Shown in pieces: positions 1 to 11,300 of a stretch of 64,000 bases of DNA (within the stretch, counting starts at the first letter, position 1; the number at the start of each line of letters is the position of its first letter). The DNA lies in NCBI GenBank assembly GCA_029207755.1, contig JARCOQ010000016.1, positions 997,001 through 1,061,000 of the forward strand, given 5' to 3'. The notes under the pieces are model-generated. The model did not search any database. It was not told where the DNA came from and worked only from the letters and a program-made list of their open reading frames with translations. This DNA comes from Chamaea fasciata. Its lineage: Eukaryota; Chordata; Aves; Passeriformes; Sylviidae. Position numbers and translations under genes: made by a program.

Positions 1-1401
1 TTCATACCATGAGGTTCTAGAGTCTCACTGGAAGGAGCTCTTGGAGCACCAGAGGGTGTATTTACCTTCACAAAAGCTGAGTTCTGGAATGCTCATGGAT
101 CAGTTGTCAGTGATGGCTGCTCAAGACAGTGAATGCCAGCAATAAAATTCTGACCTTCATTCCATTAAATTCTTATTTGACCTTGCATATTCTGGGCTTA
201 GTGGAAAAAGATTCCACTTAGGGCCTAAATTAGAGAGTTTCAGCATAGTGCTTAACATAAGGTACAAACCACAAACTAAAACCTGTGATTAAAATTACTA
301 CATCAAGAGATGGAGGCAGTTTGTGACATTTTAATGTCAAATTATATTTTAAAACGTGACATTTCCATGTGGCTTGTAGAGCTCTTTCTAAAATGAACTG
401 ATGAGATATCTTCCCATTGGGTCGTGCAGTCTTGTGTCTTTTGACTTTTTTAATAAATTAAAGAAACTTAATGTGGAAACACTTCATCAATTATACATTG
501 AGTGTTCTGATTTAGGAAGAACTCTGTGATTTAACATGATATTTTATATCCTCTCTTAGACCTATTAAGAGATAAGTAGGCCTTGTATATCCATATACTG
601 ATGTGACTTCCATCCCAAATTACTGCTATTAACACACCAACATTCGTTCATTCATTCATTCATTCACTCATGCCGGTGGCTGGGGAGCAGGCTGCTATTT
701 GTAGGGGCTATGGCAGTAAATGCATTCTCCATCCAGGCTTGTAAGTACTTCTGGGTTTGAATCTTGCTTACAAGAAACTGGGAACTCAAGCTTCTTTAGG
801 TCCCAGTCCACCTATGTACACAAAACCATGTAAGGGCTATTGTTGAGCAGCTTCAGGCAAAGTTTCACTGCTGTTGATTTCCTCTTTATTTTGTTTTTGC
901 TGTTTCGGTCGTTCAGCTATTTGCTGTGAATCCATGCCTGGTGTCCCCCTGCAGAGCAGCACAAAGCCAGCTGCTCCTCCAGCTGTGTTTTTTTGCTTTT
1001 TCTTTCTGAAGTACCAGTTCTGGGGCCTTCCTGCTGAGCCCTTGGCAGCATCCTCCCCTCCAAGGCCATTCCTCTGCCCCTCCAGGTGTTACTGCCAGCA
1101 CCAGGTGAGTGAGGACACCATTGCTCACAAGCACCTCCTGAAGAATATGCCAGTGCTGCCTGGTGCCCTGTGTCCAGTCCAGGATCCTTTTTGTCTGTGC
1201 AATCACGTGGACAAAGCTTTAGTCACAGCTTCATGGAGAACTAAGTGCAGCCATTTTACACACAGATTCTCTGATCTCAGAGCAAAATTTGGTTAGTTAA
1301 GCGCAGTCAAGACATTTGTCTGAGGTGATACTTCATGGGAATACAGGCAACAAGCACTGGCCAAAGCACAGGGAGTAACGAGGACGATTCACTTTCCGCA
1401 G
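1..1401. other. Non-coding or unassigned sequence
   Basis: AT-rich sequence with no exon I can defend. It holds a short TTCA-type microsatellite near 641-670. A plus-strand open stretch at about 1011-1105 ends in CAG followed by a strong donor-like GTGAGTGAGG at 1106, and could be an exon of the gene suggested by the exon-like block at 1402-1530. I do not recognise its product, and no good acceptor phase could be fixed. Confidence 0.4.
641..670. repeat. TTCA/CATT tetranucleotide microsatellite
   Basis: About six slightly imperfect copies of a TTCA tetranucleotide in a row. Simple repeat, no associated gene. Confidence 0.85.
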
Positions 1402-1530
1402 GAATTATCTGTGATTAGAAACAGCTGTCTGGTCTGCTTGGCTGTGCAAGCTGCAGCTGCCACCAAAGCTGCTGTTAAACGTGTGCCCCTGAAGGCTCTG
1501 CAGAGTAATACCACACACAGCAACGGACAG
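1402..1530 (+). CDS. Possible coding exon of an unidentified plus-strand gene
   Basis: The block is flanked by a consensus acceptor (ttccgcag) and a consensus donor (CAG|gtgagc). It is exactly 43 codons with phase 0 at both ends and has no stop. The peptide begins ELSVIRNSCLVCLAVQ and ends LQSNTTHSNGQ, with an alanine-rich middle. I do not recognise the protein. In mammals the gene upstream of RMI2 on the same strand is CLEC16A, so a CLEC16A 3' exon is possible, but that rests only on synteny. It could equally be a lncRNA or chance. Confidence 0.3.
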
Positions 1531-2073
1531 GTGAGCTCTCCCCTCTCTGGCTCCCTGCAGCTCTTGGATGCTCACTTCAAACTTTCCTCTTCAAGTAGCC
1601 TGATGCTAACTTCCAAAAGCTTTTTCCTAAATTAATGCATGTGTATGCTGAATGTGAGAGTGGTATAAAATTCTTGTGTTACAATATTAAAATTCTGAAT
1701 TCCTTTCAATTGTGCTCTAACATTTTATTAATTTGAAATTGCCTTGGTTGATGGTGCTGTAGCTGTGATGTTTTTAGTTTAAACAAGATAAAGTTCATAG
1801 GGAGAGACAGTCTTCTTGATTGAACCTGAGAAAGATCTTGCCTGCATGAAAATTTGACTATTAGTAAAAGCCTCTCCCTACTAAGCACCAGAAATTTATT
1901 TCATTAATCTTTGAAGAGGCCTTGAATATTGCAGAATCCTGCCCGTGTGTGCTCTGGAATGGCTGTAACTTCTCAGCCTTACTGGCTTCTATGTAGATGT
2001 CTATTTGACAAGTCAAGATTTTAAGTTTTTGGAAGTAAAATGTCACTCTTCTGCTTACTGTTCTTTTCTTTAG

Positions 2074-2453
2074 GAGAATTATTCTTCAGTCGCATTGCTG
2101 AATGAATTGGCTGCTGACCATGCTAATCAGAGTGTATTTCTGCAAAGGCAGCAGCTGTAAAGGGAAGACTCTGTGATCTGTATTCCCCAACGCTGGTTAT
2201 AGGCACTCTCCAGTCTCGTTAAGCTTTTGCTAAACATACGATTCTTTTATAAAGTGAAACTCAGTCACAAAGGTGAGTGACTGATGTCTCTTAGCTACTG
2301 GCTCAGCTGCAGTGGGGATGAAGATCTAATGCTTTGAATGCCATTCATATTTCCTGTTTAAAGAGTGCTTTTCTTCTTGTGCAGGAGTTTGAATACACCC
2401 ATCTGGAAGCCAGCTCTGCAGACTATTTCCAGAGCACCAAGCAATACTGGTAA
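2074..2453 (+). other. Two further exon-like blocks, possible alternative 3' ends
   Basis: At 2074-2160 a block follows a good acceptor (tcttttctttag). It stays in phase 0 after the 1402-1530 block and ends in TAA after 28 codons (peptide ends VFLQRQQL). At 2385-2453 a second block follows tcttcttgtgcag, again phase 0, and ends in TAA after 22 codons (peptide EFEYTHLEASSADYFQSTKQ and two more residues). Either could be an alternative last exon of the same unidentified gene. Both are too short to support a product. Confidence 0.2.
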
Positions 2454-5400
2454 AGACTGATTATTTTTTTTACTCTAATCATGTCATAGTCCTATTCCAC
2501 AGAACACTGATTTATTTAATTTACATGGCAGCATATTTATACCACGGAAAGAAACAAACAGGTGACACCCACTTCTGCAGAACACAACGGGAGTTCTCTA
2601 AGCGTTCTTTGTAAATGAAATGAGTCAGCCAAGCAGGACAGCATAGCCCTTTTCACAGCCTGCAGGCTCTGTGGCAGGGATGTGCGGTGAGTGACAGGAA
2701 GTTTGCATGCCAGTGGGAGCAATGAAATCATTTCTCATGCTAAGGCTGGCTGTACAAGCTGAGGTTTTCCCACTCTCTGAGGAGCTGCTGTTTTTCCTCT
2801 GCACATGCTGGGTGCAGCTGGCAGCTCCTGGCAGCTGCAGGAAGACTCTTGCCATAATCCCACACTGATTCCACCAAGTGTAAGGTCACTTGCAAAGGAG
2901 TTAAGTTCTATTGAGTTCTCAGGGAAAAAGAGCACTGGGGGGTGCCTTGCTAATGCTCTAGTTGATGGTATTTCCCACAAAAGTTAGGTCACCATACCTC
3001 CTCTGTCACTCTAAGCGCACATTTTGTCTTGATGACACCATGGGAGAGGCCAGACTCTTCTTGTTGTTGTAAATAGTGGGATTCTGATACCTGTTGCTCA
3101 CATTGACCTGCCCTGGCCAAGTCACATCTAAAATGCCACTTATTCAGAGCCACCTCCTAATTAAAACCTTGGCAGGTTGCACCTGGAGTTCTCCTGTCTC
3201 AGCATATGACTTTGCTGGCTCCAGGTCTTTTGAGATTCCTGGTCGAACACAATTTAGTATCCATCTGCCAGACTGCTCTGTCCCAAAGCATAAATTACAA
3301 GCAGCTGAAGCTCATGTTAGGGATGTAAATACAACTGACTTCCAACCCATTAATTCCAGCTCATTGATCCATTAATTTTGAATCATTAATTAAATTCAGT
3401 GATGATGAGATAGTCTAAAAAGAAAAACCTTGAAGGATGAAGATGTTTTTCCAGACGTCAGTCAGCATGTCTACATTGCATCTTTTATGCAATACAAAAC
3501 AAACACCAGGAACAGCTGAATTTTATATTCTTGTGTTTGTGTCATATCGTTCTGTGTGCGATGTAAGAAAAGAAGTCTAAATTAAGACAGATCTCTTGAA
3601 GGTCAAACCTGACACTGTATGTGCTAAAAGCTGTCCTTCAGTGAAGTTTCGTATGAATACCAGGGAAAGGAAGACAGTCTCAGACCCCCCTCTTGCAGAG
3701 TCATGCGTTATTGCAAAGAATTATTTTCACAGTTTTCTTCTGTGATGCTGAGCTCCCACGTGCTGCTTCCTTCTGCTGAACGAGGAAATGAAAGGCTCAA
3801 TCAAATCCCTTTGCAGTTTACTCTGCGGCCGTGGGCAGGCACTGGAGATGCCAGAATAGAGCAGGGGTTGGCCTGTCCCCATCACATCCTCTGAGTTTCT
3901 GCGCTGCCAGAGACAGATCTGGTTTATGAACATTTGTGGGCCATTCAGACATAAACGTTGCGATCCATGTATTCTTCAGCTCCACGCTTTGTGACTGTTT
4001 CTGCAGTCAGCTGTGGAGCTCCCAGCTAGCTCTATTTCTAAAGCAAGCACTTACAATATACTAAAAATAAAATTTAAAAAAAAACAACCCTCATGATTAC
4101 TTGTATTCCAGATCCTAGGAAAAAAAATTAAAAACTAGTTTGAAATCCAGTTTATAACTTCTCAGTACTAGGAAAGAGAAACAGAAATAAAATTGAAAAA
4201 CCTGTTCTGTACGCCTTGGCCAATGGACTGGAAAGAAGGATTTTTTAAAACTTTTGGGTAGGATGGAAGGCTGTAAAAGATCAGATTTCCTGGCCAAGGG
4301 AAAGAAGGATTTTTCTGCGTCTGTAATATCAGCCTTTTACCAAAATTAGGGAGAGAAGCAGGGAATTGCTTCCATTTTAAGTAGTACTGTCAGTGGGAGC
4401 ACAAAAAGGTCTGAGCTGGAGAGAAAATTTCAAGTTGCTGCTTCTTTGGAAATCTCTTTTCACAGAGATCTGGGGTCAAATTCTTTTCTAAGCTGTCCTG
4501 GCACCATACCAACAAAACACTGGCAGTGGAACTGAGGCAGCCCTGACTCCTGCTTTCAGCTGGATTTTGTTGTCTAGTGTAGTTTGACTTTTCTTTACCC
4601 ACGCTGTGACCATCTCCTGTGCGTGTCAGCCTGAGGAATAACGTCCTTGAAGATTGCTTTGAAGTGAGGTGCATGGTGTAGTAGCAGGCAGAAGATTGAT
4701 TTCTTCTTTTTGAATCCGTGCAAACCAAAACTCTCTCATCAAGCGTGCTCTCAAAAAGCCTCCTCATGTTTAATCCAGTGCAATTTAGAGCCCGGCGGGC
4801 ACCAGCTCAGTGCCTTTTCCAGCTGTGTGCTGAGCTTCCTCCGCTCCCCTTCAATCAGAGGATGATTGCTCTGGGGTCACCTCCACAACAGTCTCTGGAG
4901 GCCTCAGACATTTCCCTGCAGCTGCAGAACGTGTCTGTGCTGAGCTGCACCAGCTCCTGGGGAACAGCCTTGCACATAATTCAGCATAACTTTGCATTTT
5001 ACTAAAAGATAAGGATTTTCTGGTTTGGGTAAACAAATCCATTTCTTGATGCAGGCTGACAGTGCTTTTGCCCTTCTTATAACAGTTTCTTGAAGGCAAA
5101 GCTTTTAAAAGGGACCTTTTGCTCTCTCCTGAAGCTTACACTCTTGTAGGGGTCTTGCCTTGATCTGTGGATTTAATGGCTTAATAAGCATTAGACCCTC
5201 CTATTATGCAGTAAAAAATAGGAATACAATACTTTTATCAATATTTGGCACAATTAATTTTTTTTTATGTGAAACTAAATATTGATGCTGTCAAGTGACT
5301 GCAGCTTAAGGGCATAAATTACAAATATTCTCCTGTGAGCCTCGTTCAAATCTTGCATTCATATACAGTAACCATCTAATGTCTTTCTATTCCTGTAAGC

Positions 5401-6040
5401 CATATGATTTGATTGCCAGATTACATGGTTCTGTATTGTGCTTAGATGTCAGTGTTTTTATTGTTATTACCAATATTATGTTTTATTCTTACTGTAAGTG
5501 GTAACAAAAAATTAACCGCTTCCTTACACTATAAAAAGAATACAGTCCCATTTACAGAATGTCTCTAAACAGAAAATATCTTTGGAAAAAAAATACTGAA
5601 TAAATAATTCACAACATGATGGGCGAGTAGAAAAAAAAGGGCTTTTGATGTATTTTGCTACTCAGGACAAAACCAGATTTTTTAAATGAAGTAACTGCTT
5701 ATTTTAATGGAGAACAAAAGCTCTTCTAAAGAAGAATGTTTGCAATCAGTGTATTTTTACCCATTCTGCACTTTTGTAGGTAATTGGACTTGTGAAAGTA
5801 ATGAACACATCCCTTTGATTTTCCTGATTCTTCTATTTGTTCCATCTTCCTGTTTCTTCATTAGCTTATTTCTTGCCTTATTTTCTAAACGAAATGTAAA
5901 CCTACCCACCCAAAAGAAACCATAGTATTTCAAGAATACCAGACTGCAGCGAAGTGAACTAGCCTGTCTGTAATATAAACAGACAGTAAATAAATTCGTA
6001 AAAGCCTTAGAATTAAAATCTCCCATCTTACAACTGCCCA
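2454..6040. other. Intergenic sequence without recognised features
   Basis: No open reading frame here has exon-like flanks plus a recognisable peptide. The longest frames (about 125 codons near 4390-4767 minus) lack domain signatures. Composition is AT-rich vertebrate intergenic DNA that turns abruptly GC-rich at about 6040. Confidence 0.5.
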
Positions 6041-6296
6041 CACTTCGATTGCATTACGCTCCGGATTTCCCCAGAAGAGCATCCCCGGGAAAATCAGCGT
6101 GTGCATTTTCCTGTTTTCTCCCGAAACCGGAGGAGCTTCATCACCTGGCCGATAACCACGCGCCGGGCCGGGTGGGAGCCCGGGCTGCCTGCAGCAGCGG
6201 CGCCGGCAGCGCCCGCAGCTCCGGCCGGACCACGGGTCACCGCTCACACCGCCTTCGGCACCTCGGCGGGCCGGCCCGCACCTGAAACCAGGCAGC

Positions 6297-6488
6297 GTGA
6301 GGGCCACGCAGGCTCCGGGCTGGCCCAGGTGAGCGGCGGCGGCTCGGGGGGCCGGCAGGTAGAGTGAGGGCCACGCAGGCTCCGGGCTGGCCCAGGTGAG
6401 CGGCGGCTCGGGGGGCCGGCAGGTAGAGTGAGGGCCACGCAGGCTCCGGGCTGGCCCAGGTGAGCGGCGGCGGCTCGGGGGGCCGGCA
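6297..6488. repeat. Three-copy tandem repeat, unit 64-67 bp
   Basis: GAGGGCCACGCAGGCTCC recurs with starts near 6299, 6366 and 6430. Spacings are 67 and 64 bp, the difference being one CGG triplet in the run after CAGGTGAG. Each unit contains CCCAGGTGAGCGG, which holds an E-box-like CAGGTG and a perfect 5' splice-donor-like CAG|GTGAGC. The third copy diverges after the GGGGGGCCGG run. Confidence 0.9.
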
Positions 6489-6511
6489 CACGGTGCAGCC
6501 GCTGGGCACCC

Positions 6512-6976
6512 GGGGGCGGTGGGCTGTGTGAGGGGAGCGGGGGCACAGCCTGCTCTCTGTGCCGGTGGGCTGTGTGAGGGGACCAGGGGCACAGCCTGCT
6601 CTCTGTGCCGGTGGGCTGTGTGAGGGGACCGGGGATTACAGCCTGCTCTCTGTGCCGGTGGGCTGTGTGAGGGGACCGGGGATTACAGCCTGCTCTCTGT
6701 GCCGGTGGGCTGTGTGAGGGGACCGGGGATTACAGCCTGCTCTCTGTGCCGGTGGGCTGTGTGAGGGGACCGGGGATTACAGCCTGCTCTCTGTGCCGGT
6801 GGGCTGTGTGAGGGGACCGGGGATTACAGCCTGCTCTCTGTGCCGGTGGGGTGTGTGAGGGGACCGGGGATTACAGCCTGCTCTCTGTGCCGGTGGGGTG
6901 TGTGAGGGGACCGGGGCACAGCCTGCTCGCTGTGCCGGTGGGGTGTGTGAGGCAGCCGGGGCACCGCCTGCGCTCC
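6512..6976. repeat. Minisatellite, 45-47 bp unit, about ten copies
   Basis: The core GTGCCGGTGGGCTGTGTGAG recurs with GTGCCGG starting at 6559, 6605, 6652, 6699, 6746, 6793, 6840, 6887 and 6932, a period of 47 bp (45-46 at the ends). Degenerate copies lie at both edges. Inner copies are nearly identical (GGGGATTACAGCC variant); outer copies carry GGGGCACAGCC. The array ends about 150 bp before the RMI2 start codon. Confidence 0.95.
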
Positions 6977-7122
6977 GCACCGTCAGAGCCCCGCGGTGCG
7001 GTGCCGCCCGTTCCGCCCGCCCTCCCCCGCTCCGCGGGGCCGTTCCCAGCTGCAGCGCTGCCGCCGCTCGGGGGCGGGCCGGGCCGGGCGCTTCCCGCCC
7101 TCCGCGGCCTGGGCCCCTCAGC

Positions 7123-8087
7123 ATGGCCGGGGCGGCGCCGGGCCCGCCGGTGAAGGTGCTGGCGGCGCAGCTGCGGCGGGCGGAGCGGGGCGCCGGCGGC
7201 GCCTGGGAGCTGCGGCGGGCGGCGGAGGGCCGGGCGCCGCTGTCCCTGCGGGCCGTGTGGATGCAGGGCACCGTGCTGGAGGTGCAGCGCGGCGCCCAGG
7301 GCGGCTCGGCCCGGCTGCAGGACGGCAGCGGCGCCTTCACCGTGCTGGGCGCGGAGCAGGTGCCGCAGGGCCGGCCGTGCCTGAGCGCAGGTACCGCGGG
7401 CGGGGGGACCCCGCGGGCGGGGGGACCCCGCGGGCGCTGCCCGTGCCCGCTCTGTCGTGGTTCGCCGCATCTCCGCCAGGCCGGGCCGGGCCCCGCACAG
7501 CAGGCCCCGAATAAGGGGAGAGAGTCTTCTGTTTCTGTTTTCTGGGGTTTTTTTTTCTTCTTTCTTACCTTCTCTTCCCTTCACCAGAAATGCCGGTTCA
7601 AATGGAGAAGTGTTGGTCTTCGGAATTGCAAAAAATTGCGGTACTAGATAGACACATTGCTTAAAAATTCAGCCTTCTGACTTATCCTCAGTCCACTTAG
7701 CAGGACAAATTTGTGTTTGTTTGGCTCTTACTGTATGTGAAAATGTAGTTAAATATGCCATAAAGTGACTGTACAGATAATGAAGCCTTTTTCTGAAATT
7801 TCTGAAGCAATCTTCACTCCTGAGTTTTCTTACAAGGATTGGCATCTTCAGTTTACACTGTTTAATTGGCTTTAGGCAATTTGGTTTCTGAATTTAAATG
7901 ATAGTACAAAGATTAATTAATGCTTATTTGTTTTTTAGGGAAGTATGTAATGGTGATGGGTGTGGTGCGGTCCTGCAGTCCTGAGCCCGTTCTTCGAGCA
8001 ATAAAGATGACAGATCTCTCTGAAAACCCCGTCCATAAGAGTATGTGGGACCTTGAAGTGGAGGATTTGCACAGAGTCATCCCCTAA
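7123..8087 (+). CDS. RMI2: RecQ-mediated genome instability protein 2
   Basis: RMI2 is an OB-fold subunit of the nuclear BLM-TOP3A-RMI1-RMI2 complex, which dissolves double Holliday junctions and limits sister-chromatid exchange. There are two coding exons: 7123-7390 (89 codons plus 1 nt, donor GCAG|gtaccg) and 7939-8087 (acceptor ttttttag, stop TAA at 8085-8087). The phase is consistent and the product is 138 residues, against about 147 in human. Family signatures visible are [13 protein letters not shown] and [11 protein letters not shown] in exon 1, and [27 protein letters not shown] and [11 protein letters not shown] at the C-terminus. The ATG has a good context (CAGCATGG) and no upstream in-frame ATG is seen. 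The N-terminus before the first conserved block is shorter than in human. The gene sits in a CpG island just downstream of a minisatellite. Confidence 0.96.
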
Positions 8088-8322
8088 TACTTTTACTTTC
8101 TGCCTAAAAGAACTGGAAATTCGGTTTCTTTCGCTTTTTGGTGCAGAACATTGGACCATTCTGTGTAACCACTCCCGGAGAAAACCAAAGTGAGGAGTTG
8201 ACCTCCGTTAAGCCTAGGGACCAGTGCTTATCTGATAATAACCACAGTGTTCACGGCTTCCAGTCTCTTTTTGTACCAACATATTTGAGAAATGCCTAAT
8301 TGATGTTTGAAGATGTCCACGC

Positions 8323-8328
8323 TATTAA
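8323..8328 (+). terminator. Possible poly(A) signal of RMI2 (ATTAAA)
   Basis: An ATTAAA hexamer lies about 236 nt after the RMI2 stop codon and is followed by a GT-rich stretch (GTGTGTTTGTTTCTGTGTGTG) typical of a downstream cleavage element. No canonical AATAAA occurs between the stop and this site. Confidence 0.5.
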
Positions 8329-11300
8329 AAAGGCCGTGTGTTTGTTTCTGTGTGTGTCAGCTGCTGTTTGGGGAGCACGGGCTGAGGCAGCTCTTCTGCA
8401 GCGAGGGCTGCACAGGGCTGTGATACCAGGGTGAACTCAGTACCTGGCATCAAGGCAAAATATGTTTCAACCCATTTAGGCTGTGGTTGGAAATAATCGT
8501 TTTCACCTGTATTTTCTGTTTCAGTAATTGCCATGTCTGCCTGTAAGACAGGTGTCTCTTGGTAACCATTAGCAATGTCTTGTACTTAAAATACCTCTCT
8601 AGTTTCTGAAGTGCCGGAAGTGGTCATGACCCCTCTGTTCCAGTGAAGTGAGGTTAATGAAAAGATGTGATGCAGGATTCCTTGGAATCAGTTCTCCAGG
8701 TGCAAGATTTAAGTACTTTTTACCTCCAGAAACAAGCGTTCTGTTCCTAAGTGCATTTATCTTTTTGAAGGTTTTTCTCTCCCAATGTATGCTATTTTTA
8801 ATTGTTTAAATAATTCTAAATTATATTCTCTTCTTCTCTTTCCTTCTCTGAAAAATAACAAACTCTGAAATCGCATCAGGAAACCTATAAAAAGTAAAAA
8901 TGTTGCTACTCTTTATTTTCCCTCTTGTCTGAAGAGAATTTGGGTCCTGGCGAATGCATTGCATTATCTGTGTGGAATGGCTTTGTGACTGGGGACTGTA
9001 TTGTCCAGCAGCACAGTTATGTTAATTAGGAATGCATATTGGAAGGGAAGAGAATCTGATTGAATGCTCCACAATTTAAGATGATAATCAAGTGGTGGTA
9101 ATTAAATTTTTAAATTGTGGGATTAGGTTTTCAAAGCATGTGGAAACTAACTAGTGTCCTTTAAAGACTGGAGATGTTTGCAGACTAAGGACTGCATTTC
9201 AGAGTGCAATTCCAGTCTTGAGTTTGGTATTCCAAACCAGACCACATCACAGGCAGTTGGATAGTGGAAGTCCTGTGCTCTCAGATACTGCTGATGAAAT
9301 GCCAAAACATACGGAGATAAAGAATTTTGGTGGTCCGGGTTTATTTATTGTGTGTAATTCTGGGAAAATCCACTTGTGGAGTGCTGTAGCCTTTCAGAAA
9401 TAATCCATGAGACCAGCATATCAGCTAGTTCATGTTAAAAATAACTTTCCTAGGAGCTCAAAGCAAAAGACACTTGTAGCCAGGATGAGTGTTGTACTTC
9501 TAAACAAAAGACTGCTGGAGAGAGCTTTGACTCCCAGCTCGGCTGTACTTCACCTAACTAATGAGAGGCTGATGCTGCCTATGGCTCTTGGTGGCTGTTT
9601 CAGGCTGGGCTGAAGGCCTGGTTTCCACAATTTAGCACTGTGGGGGTATACTGGGCATTCTCCCTTTTCCTCACCTTAGAGCTCAAACTCTGCAGTTAGA
9701 ACATGGGGGTTTGATTTTTGTTGCTGTTGTACAGCAGAGTATTTAATTGAGGAGTTACAGGATAAGGGGCTTCTTTAGCCCCGTGTTGAGGAGGAGGTCA
9801 AAGCTGAGCTCTTGTTACATCTGTTTTGGGGTTGGGGTGATATATAGAAATTCTGTGAACTTTATAGATCATGGGGGCTCTGTATGAAGAACACAGCGGA
9901 GGTGAGTTGTAACCTCACCTCCTGTCTGTGCTCGGCAAGCACAGCTGGTGTGGGCAGGTGTGTTCAAAGTGCTCTCACAGCAGGATTGCAGAGGCAGAAA
10001 GTCCTGTGTGTTGTGTGCTGGGGGGACCCATGAGATATGCCCTGGATGTTATCTATTTGCCATATGCCAGCACAGTTTATATACTGCGGTACTGGCATCC
10101 GAGGCATGAACAGTTTGGATTACTTCAGTCAGGGTGTTCAATAACGTGCAGCGTTGCCAGTGGTTAGCTACTAAAAGTTTGGTCCTGATAAAGCCAGGGC
10201 TAGTGCAGAGGAAAAGCTAGTAATGAAATACTGAAGCTGATGGATTGATGTGCTAAATGCTCCAGTCAAACCATTCCGAGGTGATTCTTTTCCAGAGGCT
10301 CTCCTCCATGAGAAATCACGAAGGTCTCAATTGGCCTGAGGGCTGTTTTGTGTGGAGCTGGCACGCTGCCCTGCAGGGACGCTGCTGTCCCTCCCTCCCT
10401 CCAGGTACACCTGGGACTCCAGGTACATCCCCCTGGCACTCTGGTGGTGTCTTTGCTGATAGGAGCTGCCATCTCTCCTCTGTTAGGCAGAAGGGTGATG
10501 TGTTGGCTCCATTTTTTAATTCCCCAGATGAGACATTATCATGCAGTAATTAAGGCGTACTTAAAACTGTTTGGCTGGATGGTTTTATTGGTTCATTAAA
10601 GGGTTTACACAGTTCACAGCCTGTGGCACTGCAGTGTTTGTGGGCAGGTATTTGCGAACAGGTGTGCCAGAGCTCTTGCCTTTGCGTTAACAGCAGAGCG
10701 TGGCAGGAAGCAAAGGCACAGCTGCCAGTGCAGAAACATGGAGATAACGCTTCATTCCTGAGAGCCGTGGATCAGTGCTAAACTCCAATGACGAACATGA
10801 CGTGGAACACGTCACTGAAGCGTGGGGTGGTTTGGAGTTTTTCCCCTTCCCCGTGGCGGTGGCTGTGTTAGCCCTGCTCAGGGGCAGCGGTGTGATGAAC
10901 AGTGCATGCCCTGTGTGCAGGCAGTGCGCTGGGTCAGCGGCGTGTCCAGAGCAGCCGTGGGCTTAGCAGGCCTTCCTGTGGCTCTGCGGCTGGAGCGGCG
11001 CTGGGTCTGACTGCTGCTCAGCTTCAGGGCGTGAGGCGTGCCAGAGTTCCCGACTCGACAGGAACTGTGTGCATGGAGAACCTCGGAACAGCTCAGAGAC
11101 GCCAGACAACGGGGCTGAGTGAAATGGCTGCAGTTAAACGGCTTATTTATGATGAGGGATAAGTTACAAGCAGATTTTAGAGGAGACCTGGTGTCTGCGT
11201 CCAGCTCAGTGTTGGTGTCTGCAGTTAGCATTTAGTTAAATTCCTGTATTCCTGTACTGCTGACTGAGCTCCTCTCAGTCTTTTTGTCTATTTGCTGATG

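Larger units (their letters stand above)
6040..7530. promoter_or_regulatory. CpG island covering the RMI2 promoter and first exon
   Basis: The sequence becomes strongly GC- and CpG-rich from about 6040 to 7530, in contrast to the AT-rich flanks, and contains the RMI2 start codon at 7123. No TATA box is evident just upstream of 7123. This is the usual arrangement for a broadly expressed DNA-repair gene. The island also carries two tandem arrays. A divergent transcript starting here on the minus strand is possible but not shown. Confidence 0.8.

Noticed and set aside
5930..7584. Long minus-strand and plus-strand proline/arginine-rich open frames (up to about 250 codons) across the CpG island
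   Set aside because: They arise from GC-rich tandem repeats lacking stop codons, contain repeated nonsense peptide, and overlap the well-supported RMI2 exon in other frames.
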